In this document: in pieces, positions 9,567-17,174 of the stretch
How the letters are laid out: each line of letters opens with the position of its first letter
Position numbering within the stretch: position 1 is the first letter of the stretch
Assembly: GCF_001750685.1 (NCBI RefSeq)
Contig: NZ_CP017269.1
Span: 2,955,416 to 3,019,415, forward strand
Direction: 5' to 3'
DNA from: Geosporobacter ferrireducens
GTDB taxonomy: Bacteria; Bacillota; Clostridia; Peptostreptococcales; Thermotaleaceae
Length of the DNA stretch: 64,000 bases
Program-made: the position numbers and the translations under genes
Notes under the pieces: model-generated
Database searches by the model: none
What the model was told of the DNA's origin: nothing
What the model saw: the letters and a program-made list of their open reading frames with translations, nothing else

Positions 9567-10766
9567 ATGAAAAAAAATATTTTAATACTTAATAGAATAG
9601 ATTTCAGTAATTATTATGATAATGACAAACCAGTAATAGATTATAGTAAGTATAATGTTTTTATTTTGACAAAAAAAATACATGCAAAATCAATCCCAGT
9701 GAATGATTATGTAGAATTAATCTCATTAGACTTAAATAATGATGAAAGAGTGATTGAAATTGCAAAGGAATTACACAACAAATATAAATTAGATAAAGTG
9801 CTTGCTTTATCAGAAAGAAACTTATTGACTGCTGGACTAATTAGGGAATATTGTAATATTTCAGGTATGACGTACAATGATATTTATCCTTTCAGAGATA
9901 AATGTACAATGAAAAGTATTTTAAAAAAAGCTAATATTAAGGTTCCAGATTATGTAGAGATAAAGCAGGTTGAAGATATTGTTGATTTTATAAGTAAATA
10001 TAATAAAGTAATTATAAAACCTAGACAGGGAATGGGATCTGAGAATACGTTTGTAATTGAGAGCATGGAAGATCTTCAAACTATATTGCCAATTATATCC
10101 GAAGATATAATGAGTTATGAAATTGAAGAGTTTATAGAAGGAGAGCTTTATCATTGTGATACTGTGGTCCAAGATGGAAAAGTTATGTTTTGTTCTTTTA
10201 TGAAGTATATTAATTCAATTATGGATTATGAATCAAATAGATTTGGCGGCGGGTTTATGTTAGATGATGATTTATTAGATAAAAACATAAGATCCTTTAA
10301 TAAAGACGTTATAAAGGCGCTAGGATTTAGAAATGGAGTTTCTCATTTAGAACTGTTTATAGATAAATTTGGCACAATAACATTTTGTGAAATTGCAGCT
10401 AGGCCCGGAGGAGCAACTATTATTCCTGCATACGAACAAGCGTATACTATTAATTTACATAAAGCGGCTATATGCTTAGAATTGGGACAGCAATTATCTA
10501 AAGTAAAAAATACTGGTTATTTGAGTGGATATATAATTCTACTTCCTAAAAAAGGGGTTATAAAAAAGGTTTCTGACACTAGAGAGTTTGATAAACCGTG
10601 GATACCATTTAAAAAAATTAATGTAAAAGTTGGTCAGGTACTTTCTAATGCCAAATATAGTAGTGATTCTATAGCAGAATTTGTTGTAATTGGCAAATCT
10701 TCTAGAGAAGTACTTAATAGACTTATGTGGGTTGAAGAACAATTTATGCTGGAATGTGAAAGCTAA
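9567..10766 (+). CDS. ATP-grasp ligase (second of three)
   Basis: A 399-residue ATP-grasp protein. It has a Rossmann-like N-terminal domain, the ATP lysine strand KVIIKPRQGMGSENTFVI, the acidic pair in YEIEEFIEGELYHCD, and the metal strand TITFCEIAARPGGAT. The E..ARPGG pattern resembles PurK/carbamoyl-phosphate-like and L-amino-acid ligases. It starts with ATG behind GAGGGAGG. It is followed after 12 bp by the stop-to-RBS junction of the third ligase, so the two are likely co-translated. It shares only the fold-level motifs with the first ligase, so it probably handles a different acceptor. Substrate unknown. Confidence 0.75.
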   Translation: MKKNILILNRIDFSNYYDNDKPVIDYSKYNVFILTKKIHAKSIPVNDYVELISLDLNNDERVIEIAKELHNKYKLDKVLALSERNLLTAGLIREYCNISGMTYNDIYPFRDKCTMKSILKKANIKVPDYVEIKQVEDIVDFISKYNKVIIKPRQGMGSENTFVIESMEDLQTILPIISEDIMSYEIEEFIEGELYHCDTVVQDGKVMFCSFMKYINSIMDYESNRFGGGFMLDDDLLDKNIRSFNKDVIKALGFRNGVSHLELFIDKFGTITFCEIAARPGGATIIPAYEQAYTINLHKAAICLELGQQLSKVKNTGYLSGYIILLPKKGVIKKVSDTREFDKPWIPFKKINVKVGQVLSNAKYSSDSIAEFVVIGKSSREVLNRLMWVEEQFMLECES

Positions 10767-10787
10767 CTACATACGGAGGTGGGAATT

Positions 10788-11954
10788 TTGAAAGGGCTTA
10801 TTACAAAAATTGATAGATTGGATATGATTAAAGCAGCATTTGAAGAGTTAAATATTGAATTAAGAATAGTTGAATGCTCTCAACCTTTAGTTGGATTTGA
10901 CATACCAGAAGTAACATTTGAACATGATCAGTACAAATATCTTCAATTAGTACAAAAAATATTGGTAGACGAAAAAATAGATTTCTGTTTTTCTACCTCT
11001 GGGTATGACGATCTTGTTATTTTAGATAGCAATCTTAGAGAATATTGTAATTCAATAAATATACCATTTATTGGACAATCAACTGAAAGTTCAATTATAT
11101 GTTATGACAAATGGCTAACAAAGGCAGTACTAAATTATAATAATGTACCAATAGTTAAAAGTGTATTATGCAATTGTGAAGAAGAATTATATAAAATAAT
11201 AAAAGCTACAGATCAGCCTATAATCTGCAAAAGATTAAAGAGTTGGTCTGGAATTGGGCAGTTGGTTATAGTTCCTGACCAGATTCAAAAAGATAAATTA
11301 GACAGTATTGAATATCCAATAATCGTGGAGAAGTTTATTAACGCTATTGAGATTAGTGTTAATATATTTACGCACAATGATAAACACTTTTGCTACCCTC
11401 CTGTTTACAAGGGGGATACGTCTATTACATCAGACCATGCTTTAAATAAATTAAGAATTTGTCCATATGATTGGGGAGAAGAGCAACTAAATCAGATAAT
11501 TTCTACTGCAGTAGCTGCAGTAGAAGCAGTAAAAAGCACTGGATGGGCAGAGGTAGAAATGTTCTTATGTGACGATAAGACTTTACTAGTTACTGAAATT
11601 AATGCACGATTATGTGGGACAACACGTATGATATCAATGGCTACAGATGTAAATCCGTATTCTTTATCCTTAAGAAAGGTATTAAGCATAAGTGAATTCA
11701 ATAACAAGATCGATGCTATTAGTAAGGTCATAGAGTTTCCTTTTTACCAAAATATTCCGTTGATTAATGATGACGAAATACACGTTTATTATTCAAAAAC
11801 ACCGCAAAGATATTTGGGAAAAGTGACTGCGAAAGTAAAGGGAGGCTCTTTGTCACCACGGCTTAGAGGCTTAATTGAACAAGGTAAATGTGAATGTTTT
11901 ATTGATGATATAAATAATTTATGCCTAAAAAATAGCAAAAAATTAATTCTATAA
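10788..11954 (+). CDS. ATP-grasp ligase (third of three)
   Basis: An ATP-grasp protein of about 388 residues. The TTG at 10788 is preferred: the GTG at 10779 lies inside the CGGAGGTGGG ribosome binding site. Motifs are QPIICKRLKSWSGIG (ATP-binding Lys region), IIVEKFINAIEISVN, and the metal-binding TLLVTEINARLCGTT, where the usual ARxGG is ARLCG. The N-terminal ~100 residues are a pre-ATP-grasp domain with FCFSTSGYDDLVIL. Three non-identical ATP-grasp enzymes in one operon point to stepwise amide or ester ligation. The substrate cannot be deduced. Confidence 0.72.
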   Translation: MKGLITKIDRLDMIKAAFEELNIELRIVECSQPLVGFDIPEVTFEHDQYKYLQLVQKILVDEKIDFCFSTSGYDDLVILDSNLREYCNSINIPFIGQSTESSIICYDKWLTKAVLNYNNVPIVKSVLCNCEEELYKIIKATDQPIICKRLKSWSGIGQLVIVPDQIQKDKLDSIEYPIIVEKFINAIEISVNIFTHNDKHFCYPPVYKGDTSITSDHALNKLRICPYDWGEEQLNQIISTAVAAVEAVKSTGWAEVEMFLCDDKTLLVTEINARLCGTTRMISMATDVNPYSLSLRKVLSISEFNNKIDAISKVIEFPFYQNIPLINDDEIHVYYSKTPQRYLGKVTAKVKGGSLSPRLRGLIEQGKCECFIDDINNLCLKNSKKLIL

Positions 11955-11980
11955 ATATAAAATAAAATGTGAGGTGTTTT

Positions 11981-12778
11981 ATGAATAATAATGATATTTT
12001 AGCATATGGTCCATGGGAGAATAATAAAGTAAATGTCATATTTGACAATGCTTTAGTTGAGAATGATGAAAAAACAAAAATATATATAAATGATATTTGG
12101 TCTGAATATTGCAAAAAAAGAGCAAAGCATTATGATAGCAAACTTTTAAGACTTAGTTCTTGGAATAAAGAAGATGAGATTTTGAAATTGTATACTGGGA
12201 TAACATATTATTCACATTATATTGGAACAAGGGATCCAGTTTTTAAAGAAAGATGTTTAACAGGAATCAGAGCGAATCCTATTGGTATGACTATAATTCC
12301 AATTACATCAGATAGAAATATAGTTATTACTAAAAGATCTGCAAAAATGGAGCAAAACCCAAATAAATTATATTTCTGTGGGGGGTATGCAGAACCAAAA
12401 TTTGATGAAAAAAATAGCATTAATTTAATGAATGAAGCATTAAGGGAAGTTAATGAAGAATTAGGTGCAAATGAATTTCTGTATTTTAATTTTATCGGAC
12501 TAGCCTATGACCCAGTTTATTGTCATCCAGAGCTATTTTCTACAGCAGTAGTAAATGTTACTAAAGAGCAAATAATAAGTGCATGGAGTAATGCAAAGGA
12601 TAGAGATGAGTCGGAGTTTTTACTTTTTTTATCTCTAGATGATGTTTGTAATGGTGGCTTTAACAAATTCAATATAGAAGTTACATGGAGTTATAGCGTA
12701 GGGGTTAAGTTGTTTACAAATAAGGTAGTTAATAAGATTGCAGATTATTTTAATAGTAAATCGGATCCGATTGAATAA
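11981..12778 (+). CDS. Nudix-family hydrolase-like protein
   Basis: A 265-residue protein. The ATG at 11981 is used because GTGAGGTG just upstream is its binding site, and the alternative GTG lies within it. The Nudix box is recognisable in the second half: GGYAEPKF then EALREVNEELGA, matching GX5EX7REUXEEXGU with an extended middle. The long N-terminal part (about 90 residues) resembles that of larger nucleotide-sugar or ADP-ribose pyrophosphatases. In this cluster it could cleave GDP-heptose to heptose phosphate plus GMP, but that is inference from context. Confidence 0.65.
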   Translation: MNNNDILAYGPWENNKVNVIFDNALVENDEKTKIYINDIWSEYCKKRAKHYDSKLLRLSSWNKEDEILKLYTGITYYSHYIGTRDPVFKERCLTGIRANPIGMTIIPITSDRNIVITKRSAKMEQNPNKLYFCGGYAEPKFDEKNSINLMNEALREVNEELGANEFLYFNFIGLAYDPVYCHPELFSTAVVNVTKEQIISAWSNAKDRDESEFLLFLSLDDVCNGGFNKFNIEVTWSYSVGVKLFTNKVVNKIADYFNSKSDPIE

Positions 12779-12839
12779 ATGAATATCTATGTAAAAAACG
12801 TATTTTTTATTATTTTATTATTAAGAAAGAGGAATGTAT

Positions 12840-13784
12840 ATGAGTATTAAATGTTTTGTGACTGGTGGAAATGGATTCATTGGTAGTCATTTTGTTGAGT
12901 ATTTAACTAGTTTAAATAATTATAATATAACAGTATATGATAATTTCGCAAATGCTGAAAACAAGCTATCAGCAATCAAGAATGATAATTTGCAAATAAT
13001 CGATGGAGATTTAAATGATGAAGAAAAATTGAAAGATAGCATAAAAGGTACTGACGTTGTATTTCATCTTGCTGCTTATAGTGATACTAAAGCAAGTATG
13101 TCAGCAAGAGAATTAACAATCAATAATGGATTTATTGCTACTAAAAATTTACTTGAAGCCATGGTGGAAAATAAAGTAAAAAACATTGTTTTTACTTCAA
13201 GCCAACTTGTTTATGGTGAAACTAAGAATAATATAATAATTTCCGAAGAGCATGGTCCATTGCTCCCAGTTTCAATATTTGGGGCTTCAAAGTTAAGTTG
13301 TGAAGCATTAATTAGCGCTTATACTTATCTTTTTAATATTAATTCAGTAATTTGCAGATTATCAAATATAATAGGAGGTAGAATGAGTAGGGGAATTATA
13401 TTTGATTTTGTTAATAATCTAAAGAATGATTACAGTTGTTTAAAAATTCTTGGTAATGGTTGTCAAGAAAGAAGCTATTTACTAATAGATGATTGTGTCA
13501 AGGCTATTCATAAAGCATACTTATCAAATGGAAGTAAACAATGTTGTGTACTAAATATTGCCAACAAAGATACAATTTCAGCTCGTAGAATTGCAGAAAT
13601 AGCAATAGAAGAAATGGGGTATAAAAATATTACTCATATAGAGACATCTGATGACGATTATGGCTGGAAGGGAGATGTACCAAGATTAATGCTTGATATT
13701 AGAAAAATTCAAGAATGTGACTGGCTACCAAATATAAATTCAGAAGGGGCTGTACGTGAAACAATTAGGCGAATTCTAGCTTAA
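12840..13784 (+). CDS. SDR epimerase/dehydratase-like protein with Tyr-to-Phe change
   Basis: An extended short-chain dehydrogenase of about 314 residues, of the UDP-glucose 4-epimerase class. The NAD-binding motif is VTGGNGFIGSH at the N-terminus, and the FTSSQLVYGE strand supplies the catalytic Ser/Thr. The usual YxxxK active site reads FGASK (codon TTT at about 13278), so the catalytic Tyr is replaced by Phe. The start at 12840 is chosen over ATG 12834, which is only one base from the AAGAAAGAGG site. It probably acts on the nucleotide-heptose or a derivative, but the altered residue means normal redox chemistry is uncertain. Confidence 0.75.
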   Translation: MSIKCFVTGGNGFIGSHFVEYLTSLNNYNITVYDNFANAENKLSAIKNDNLQIIDGDLNDEEKLKDSIKGTDVVFHLAAYSDTKASMSARELTINNGFIATKNLLEAMVENKVKNIVFTSSQLVYGETKNNIIISEEHGPLLPVSIFGASKLSCEALISAYTYLFNINSVICRLSNIIGGRMSRGIIFDFVNNLKNDYSCLKILGNGCQERSYLLIDDCVKAIHKAYLSNGSKQCCVLNIANKDTISARRIAEIAIEEMGYKNITHIETSDDDYGWKGDVPRLMLDIRKIQECDWLPNINSEGAVRETIRRILA

Positions 13785-13816
13785 TAATTTTATATAGGTT
13801 AGTAGAGGAATATATT

Positions 13817-15097
13817 ATGAAAGCAATAATACTTGCTGGTGGTAAAGGTACTAGACTTGGATCAAAAGATGTCCCTAAACCAATGAGGTTAATTGGTGGT
13901 AAATCTCTATTAGAGATACAAATTAATATACTTAAAAAGTACGATATTTGTGATATAGTTCTTATCACTGGATATATGTCATCCTATATTGAGAACTATT
14001 TTGGCGACGGTTCAAACTTGGGGGTTAATATATCTTATTTTATTGAGAAGGAACCTTTAGGTACAACAGGTGGAATAAAGGCTATAGAAAAACAACTAAG
14101 AGAAGATTTTTTTGTTATATATGGAGATGTTATCTTTGATATTGATCTTGATAATTTAAAGAAGTTTCATGCAGAAAAAAATAGTGAATGTACGCTTGTA
14201 TTACATCCTAATGATCACCCCGATGATAGTGATCTTGTTGAAATTGATAGTAATAATAGAATTATTAACTTTTATCCCAAATACCGTAATAAGAATAATT
14301 ATTACAGAAACCTTGTAAATGCTGCAATTTATATTTTTTCACCAAGTATTTTACAATATATTGAAAGTGGAAAAAAATCAGACTTTGGAAAAGATATATT
14401 CCCGTTTATATTTGACAAGTTGAAAATGTTTGGCTACATAACAGCTGAATACATAAAGGATATAGGAACTCCATATAGATTACAAAAGGTAACAGAAGAT
14501 TATTTATCAGGCAAAATTGAGAGAATGAATATGATAAATAAAAGGAAAGCTGTTTTTCTAGATAGAGATGGAGTAATTAATGTTGAGAAGAATATTATTT
14601 GTAGAAGTGATGATTTTGAACTTTTACCTTTAGTAGTTGAAGCAATTAAATTGATTAATGATACAGAATATTTAGTTGTTGTAGTGACTAATCAACCAGG
14701 TATAGCAAAAAATATGTGCAGTATTGGTGAGCTTCAAATAATACATAATAAGATGGAATATTTATTAGGGAAAATGAATGCTAAGATAGATGCTATATAT
14801 TACTGTCCTCACCACCCAGATATTGGGTTCAAAGAAGAAAATAGGAAATATAAAATCAAATGTTCTTGCAGAAAGCCTGAGCCTGGGATGATTCTTCAAG
14901 CTGTAAAAGACTTCAATATAGATTTAAATTCTTCGTTTATTATTGGTGATTCTTATAGGGATATAGAATGTGGAAAAAGAATTGGATTAACAACAATAGG
15001 GGTAAAAACTGGTTATGGATGTATGGATAATGATTGCAATCCTGATCATATATTTGACAATTTACTAGATGCAGCAAATTTTATTTGTAATTCATAG
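13817..15097 (+). CDS. hddC-gmhB: Bifunctional heptose-1-P guanylyltransferase/heptose-1,7-bisphosphate phosphatase
   Basis: A fusion of two GDP-heptose enzymes in 426 residues. Residues about 1-235 form a sugar-phosphate nucleotidyltransferase (AIILAGGKGTRLGSKDVPKP, metal Asp in FFVIYGDVIFDID) like HddC. Residues about 245-426 form a HAD phosphatase like GmhB: DxD motif AVFLDRDGVIN, VVVVTNQPGIAK, the Cys/His zinc-type loop YYCPHHPD...CSCRKPEPGM, and the acidic FIIGDSYRDIECG. A short linker (KIERMNMINKRK) joins them. The phosphatase acts before the nucleotidyltransferase in the pathway, so the fusion could channel heptose 1-phosphate. With hddA and gmhA it completes GDP-D-glycero-alpha-D-manno-heptose synthesis. 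Confidence 0.85.
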   Translation: MKAIILAGGKGTRLGSKDVPKPMRLIGGKSLLEIQINILKKYDICDIVLITGYMSSYIENYFGDGSNLGVNISYFIEKEPLGTTGGIKAIEKQLREDFFVIYGDVIFDIDLDNLKKFHAEKNSECTLVLHPNDHPDDSDLVEIDSNNRIINFYPKYRNKNNYYRNLVNAAIYIFSPSILQYIESGKKSDFGKDIFPFIFDKLKMFGYITAEYIKDIGTPYRLQKVTEDYLSGKIERMNMINKRKAVFLDRDGVINVEKNIICRSDDFELLPLVVEAIKLINDTEYLVVVVTNQPGIAKNMCSIGELQIIHNKMEYLLGKMNAKIDAIYYCPHHPDIGFKEENRKYKIKCSCRKPEPGMILQAVKDFNIDLNSSFIIGDSYRDIECGKRIGLTTIGVKTGYGCMDNDCNPDHIFDNLLDAANFICNS

Positions 15098-15280
15098 GCG
15101 TTAACCTAACCCATGTTATTCCAAGGTAAAAATTACATTTGCAAAAAAGCATAAAAAATGGGAATCTCAAAGTGACGACCAAATCACAAAGGAGAGATTC
15201 CCATGAAGATATCTTCATCACTTATTATACAATTTATTTGGTTGTTTGATAATGAATATTTCGATGAGAGAGTACCACTT
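15098..15280. other. Spacer with 11-bp inverted repeat and transposase-like stub
   Basis: A perfect inverted repeat, ATGGGAATCTC at 15158-15168 and GAGATTCCCAT at 15194-15204, is followed by an ATG-started stub (MKISSSLIIQFIWLFDNE) that is cut where the IS21 remnant begins at 15281. This is most likely the start of another, unidentified IS. There is no terminator-type T-run after the hairpin. Confidence 0.4.
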
Positions 15281-15725
15281 TGTCGTCAAAAGTGAACCGC
15301 CCTCACGCTAAAACTGAGCCGCCTTTTTCGGAACACAGGGCCACCCAAGTAGATGGCTCCTGTATTCTTTGAAATGACTAGATTTAATCAGAAATGCTGC
15401 TGTTAGATCTTTGATGCTTTAGCCCATGTCGCTCACGCATTGACTCTTTCCCGTCAATGAGAATTTCATAAGCATTATGCTTGATACGATCGATGATGGC
15501 TTCCGACACGGTACTATCCTCGCTAGCTCCAATACGCTCATACCAGCCCCTTGGATCAAACTGAGTACAGAAAATCATGGACCCTTGTCTCGTTCTGGCT
15601 TCGATGATTTCAAATAGATCCATGGCCTGGTCTGTACTAAGGGGTTTTAGGAGCCACTCATCCAAAATCAAAAGATTTACCTTTTGATAGGTTTTAATCA
15701 GTTTTTTGTATGTGCCTTCACCTCT
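15281..15725 (-). pseudogene. IS21-family istB remnant (interrupted)
   Basis: The C-terminal part of an IstB AAA+ transposition helper is open from 15749 down to 15384. It contains YKKLIKTYQKV, the Walker B LLILDEWLLKP and the conserved IIEARTRQGSMIFCTQF block. Its upstream part continues beyond the inserted IS3 element: joining 17005 (DLVVA) to 15725 (RGEG) across one copy of the TGC duplication restores the reading ELLNDLVVARGEGTYKK. The outer end, from 15281, shows two tandem subterminal repeats (GTGAACCGCC and CTGAGCCGCC), as in IS21-type ends. istA is missing, so the element is a fragment. Confidence 0.8.
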
Positions 15726-15795
15726 TGCTATAATGCCCCCCAATGTCAAGACACGAAATGAACTTTTTTAAGTTATGCTCCTTTCTATTGGATAT

Positions 15796-16503
15796 TTAGG
15801 CGACTTCGGGTAGTTTTCCATTATAGACTTCCATAGGGCATAAATCTCCTATGGAAGAATGGGGTCTATAGGTGTTGTACTCATGGATGTATTGACCCAG
15901 TGCCCGTCTTAGGGCCTTCGGGGTTTCAAATTCATGAATATAGATTAAATCGTACTTAAGGGTTCTAAATAAGCGCTCGGTTCTTACATTGTCCAGGGCT
16001 TGACCTTTTCCATCCATTGAAATCTTTACGTCTACGGATTCAAGAAGTTCAATATAGTCAGGATTGGTAAAGTGACTTCCCTGGTCACTATTGATAATCT
16101 CTGGTTTTCTTGTGGATAATGCCCTTTTTAAGCAGTCCATCACAAAGGTCTTCTCTAAGGTGGTGGATAACTCATAGTCTACAATGCATCTGCTGTACCA
16201 ATCAATAATAATGAATAGATACATAAAGCCCTTGTTCATTCTTATGTAGGTAATATCAACGCCCCAAACCTGGTTAGGGCGACTGATATTTAGGTTTCTG
16301 AGTAGGTACGGCCTCTTGTACTGGGCATGATACCGCTTACTAAGATTTGGCTTAGGGTAGATTGTATAAACTCCCATATCCGTCATCATCCTACGGACTT
16401 TCTTCTTATTGATGATCACATTTAATTCACGGCGGATGGTTTTTGTGAGCATCCTATAACCCCATGTGGGGTGATCTGTATGAAGTTCATCAATTTTGTG
16501 CAT
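15796..16503 (-). CDS. IS3-family transposase OrfB (DDE integrase)
   Basis: The catalytic integrase part of the IS3 element. All three acidic residues are visible: Asp in VWGVDITYI, Asp in IINSDQGSHF, and Glu in NVRTERLFRTLK. The frame is open upstream of this ATG to about 16640, reading KNLVDFSDTNISIKRQ as an HTH-like HTH_21 region. The functional protein is therefore probably the OrfAB fusion made by -1 frameshifting rather than a protein starting here. It ends with the usual YNTYRPHSSIGDLCPMEVY motif. Confidence 0.88.
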   Translation of the reverse strand: MHKIDELHTDHPTWGYRMLTKTIRRELNVIINKKKVRRMMTDMGVYTIYPKPNLSKRYHAQYKRPYLLRNLNISRPNQVWGVDITYIRMNKGFMYLFIIIDWYSRCIVDYELSTTLEKTFVMDCLKRALSTRKPEIINSDQGSHFTNPDYIELLESVDVKISMDGKGQALDNVRTERLFRTLKYDLIYIHEFETPKALRRALGQYIHEYNTYRPHSSIGDLCPMEVYNGKLPEVA

Positions 16504-16621
16504 GACTTTTAAGTCCTCTTCTGAAATGCTTATTTCTTTTGGAGGATCACGATATAGGCTTGTACGATTGACACTTAATAGTTCAGCCTGTCTCTTAATG
16601 GAGATGTTAGTATCACTAAAA

Positions 16622-16945
16622 TCAACGAGATTTTTTCTTCCAGTTGGGTCCGAGGAGTTCTTCAGATTTTTTTTTCAACCAGTCTACCTCATAGGTAAGC
16701 TGGCCAACCTTTCTCTCCAGTTCAGCTACATGTTCCTTGCTTTCTTCAAGCTCCTTTTCGGATTCTGAAGGCCCTTTCTTAAATACTTCAGAAGCTCGCT
16801 CAAGGAATTCTTTTTTCCAGCGGGATAATACGAAAGGACTTATATCATGCTTAGCAGCTAGTTCATTTATGGTCGATGTCTCTGCTAAGATTTCCAGTAC
16901 AACTTTAGCTTTAAACTCTGGTGTATAATTAGTTCTCTTTTTCAT
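16622..16945 (-). CDS. IS3-family transposase OrfA (HTH protein)
   Basis: The 107-residue OrfA opens with MKKRTNYTPEFKAKVVLEIL, a typical IS3 helix-turn-helix, followed by a leucine-zipper-like coiled coil of Glu/Lys heptads (about residues 60-95). It ends NWKKKSR. The six A residues in the AAG-AAA-AAA stretch just before the stop form a -1 slippage site. Shifting there continues into KNLVDFSDT of OrfB, giving the active OrfAB transposase expected for this family. Confidence 0.85.
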   Translation of the reverse strand: MKKRTNYTPEFKAKVVLEILAETSTINELAAKHDISPFVLSRWKKEFLERASEVFKKGPSESEKELEESKEHVAELERKVGQLTYEVDWLKKKSEELLGPNWKKKSR

Positions 16946-17004
16946 AAGATCATTATAACTTAAATTTCAGATTATGTGTCTCACCCTATGGGTTTATTAT
17001 ATGC

Positions 17005-17174
17005 AACCACAAGATCGTTGAGTAGTTCAGAAAGCAAGTAGACCAGCTAACTGATGTCAAGAGTAAATTTAAAATAACGATTTACTGATAAGGGGCATAG
17101 GAATCAGCCCTTTTATTCTGCCGAACTTTTTAAAAGAGCTAAAGTAAAATATTCAGTTTAGCTAATACATTTCT
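17005..17174. other. Upstream istB stub and IS110 3' flank
   Basis: On the minus strand, 17005 to about 17040 continues the interrupted istB (LLSELLNDLVVA). Beyond it the frame is lost, and the remainder up to the IS110 transposase stop is non-coding, probably the 3' end of the IS110 element. No gene is seen. Confidence 0.5.

Larger units (their letters stand above)
15729..17001 (-). mobile_element. Intact IS3-family insertion sequence with 3-bp target duplication
   Basis: The element is 1,273 bp. The ends are TATAATGCCCCCC at 15729 and, on the other strand, TATAATAAACCC at 17001, extending as imperfect inverted repeats through AGACAC to TTTAAGTTAT. It is flanked by the direct repeat TGC at 15726-15728 and 17002-17004. 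It is inserted in the istB gene of an older IS21. orfA and orfB are both open and overlap at an A6 slippery run, so the element appears capable of transposition. Confidence 0.88.

Noticed and set aside
2252..15097. Reading the heptose cluster as a normal S-layer or LPS heptose locus
   Set aside because: No glycosyltransferase, ligase, flippase or S-layer gene is present in the window, while three ATP-grasp ligases and a drug-type exporter are. The possibility is kept as the main alternative but not preferred.
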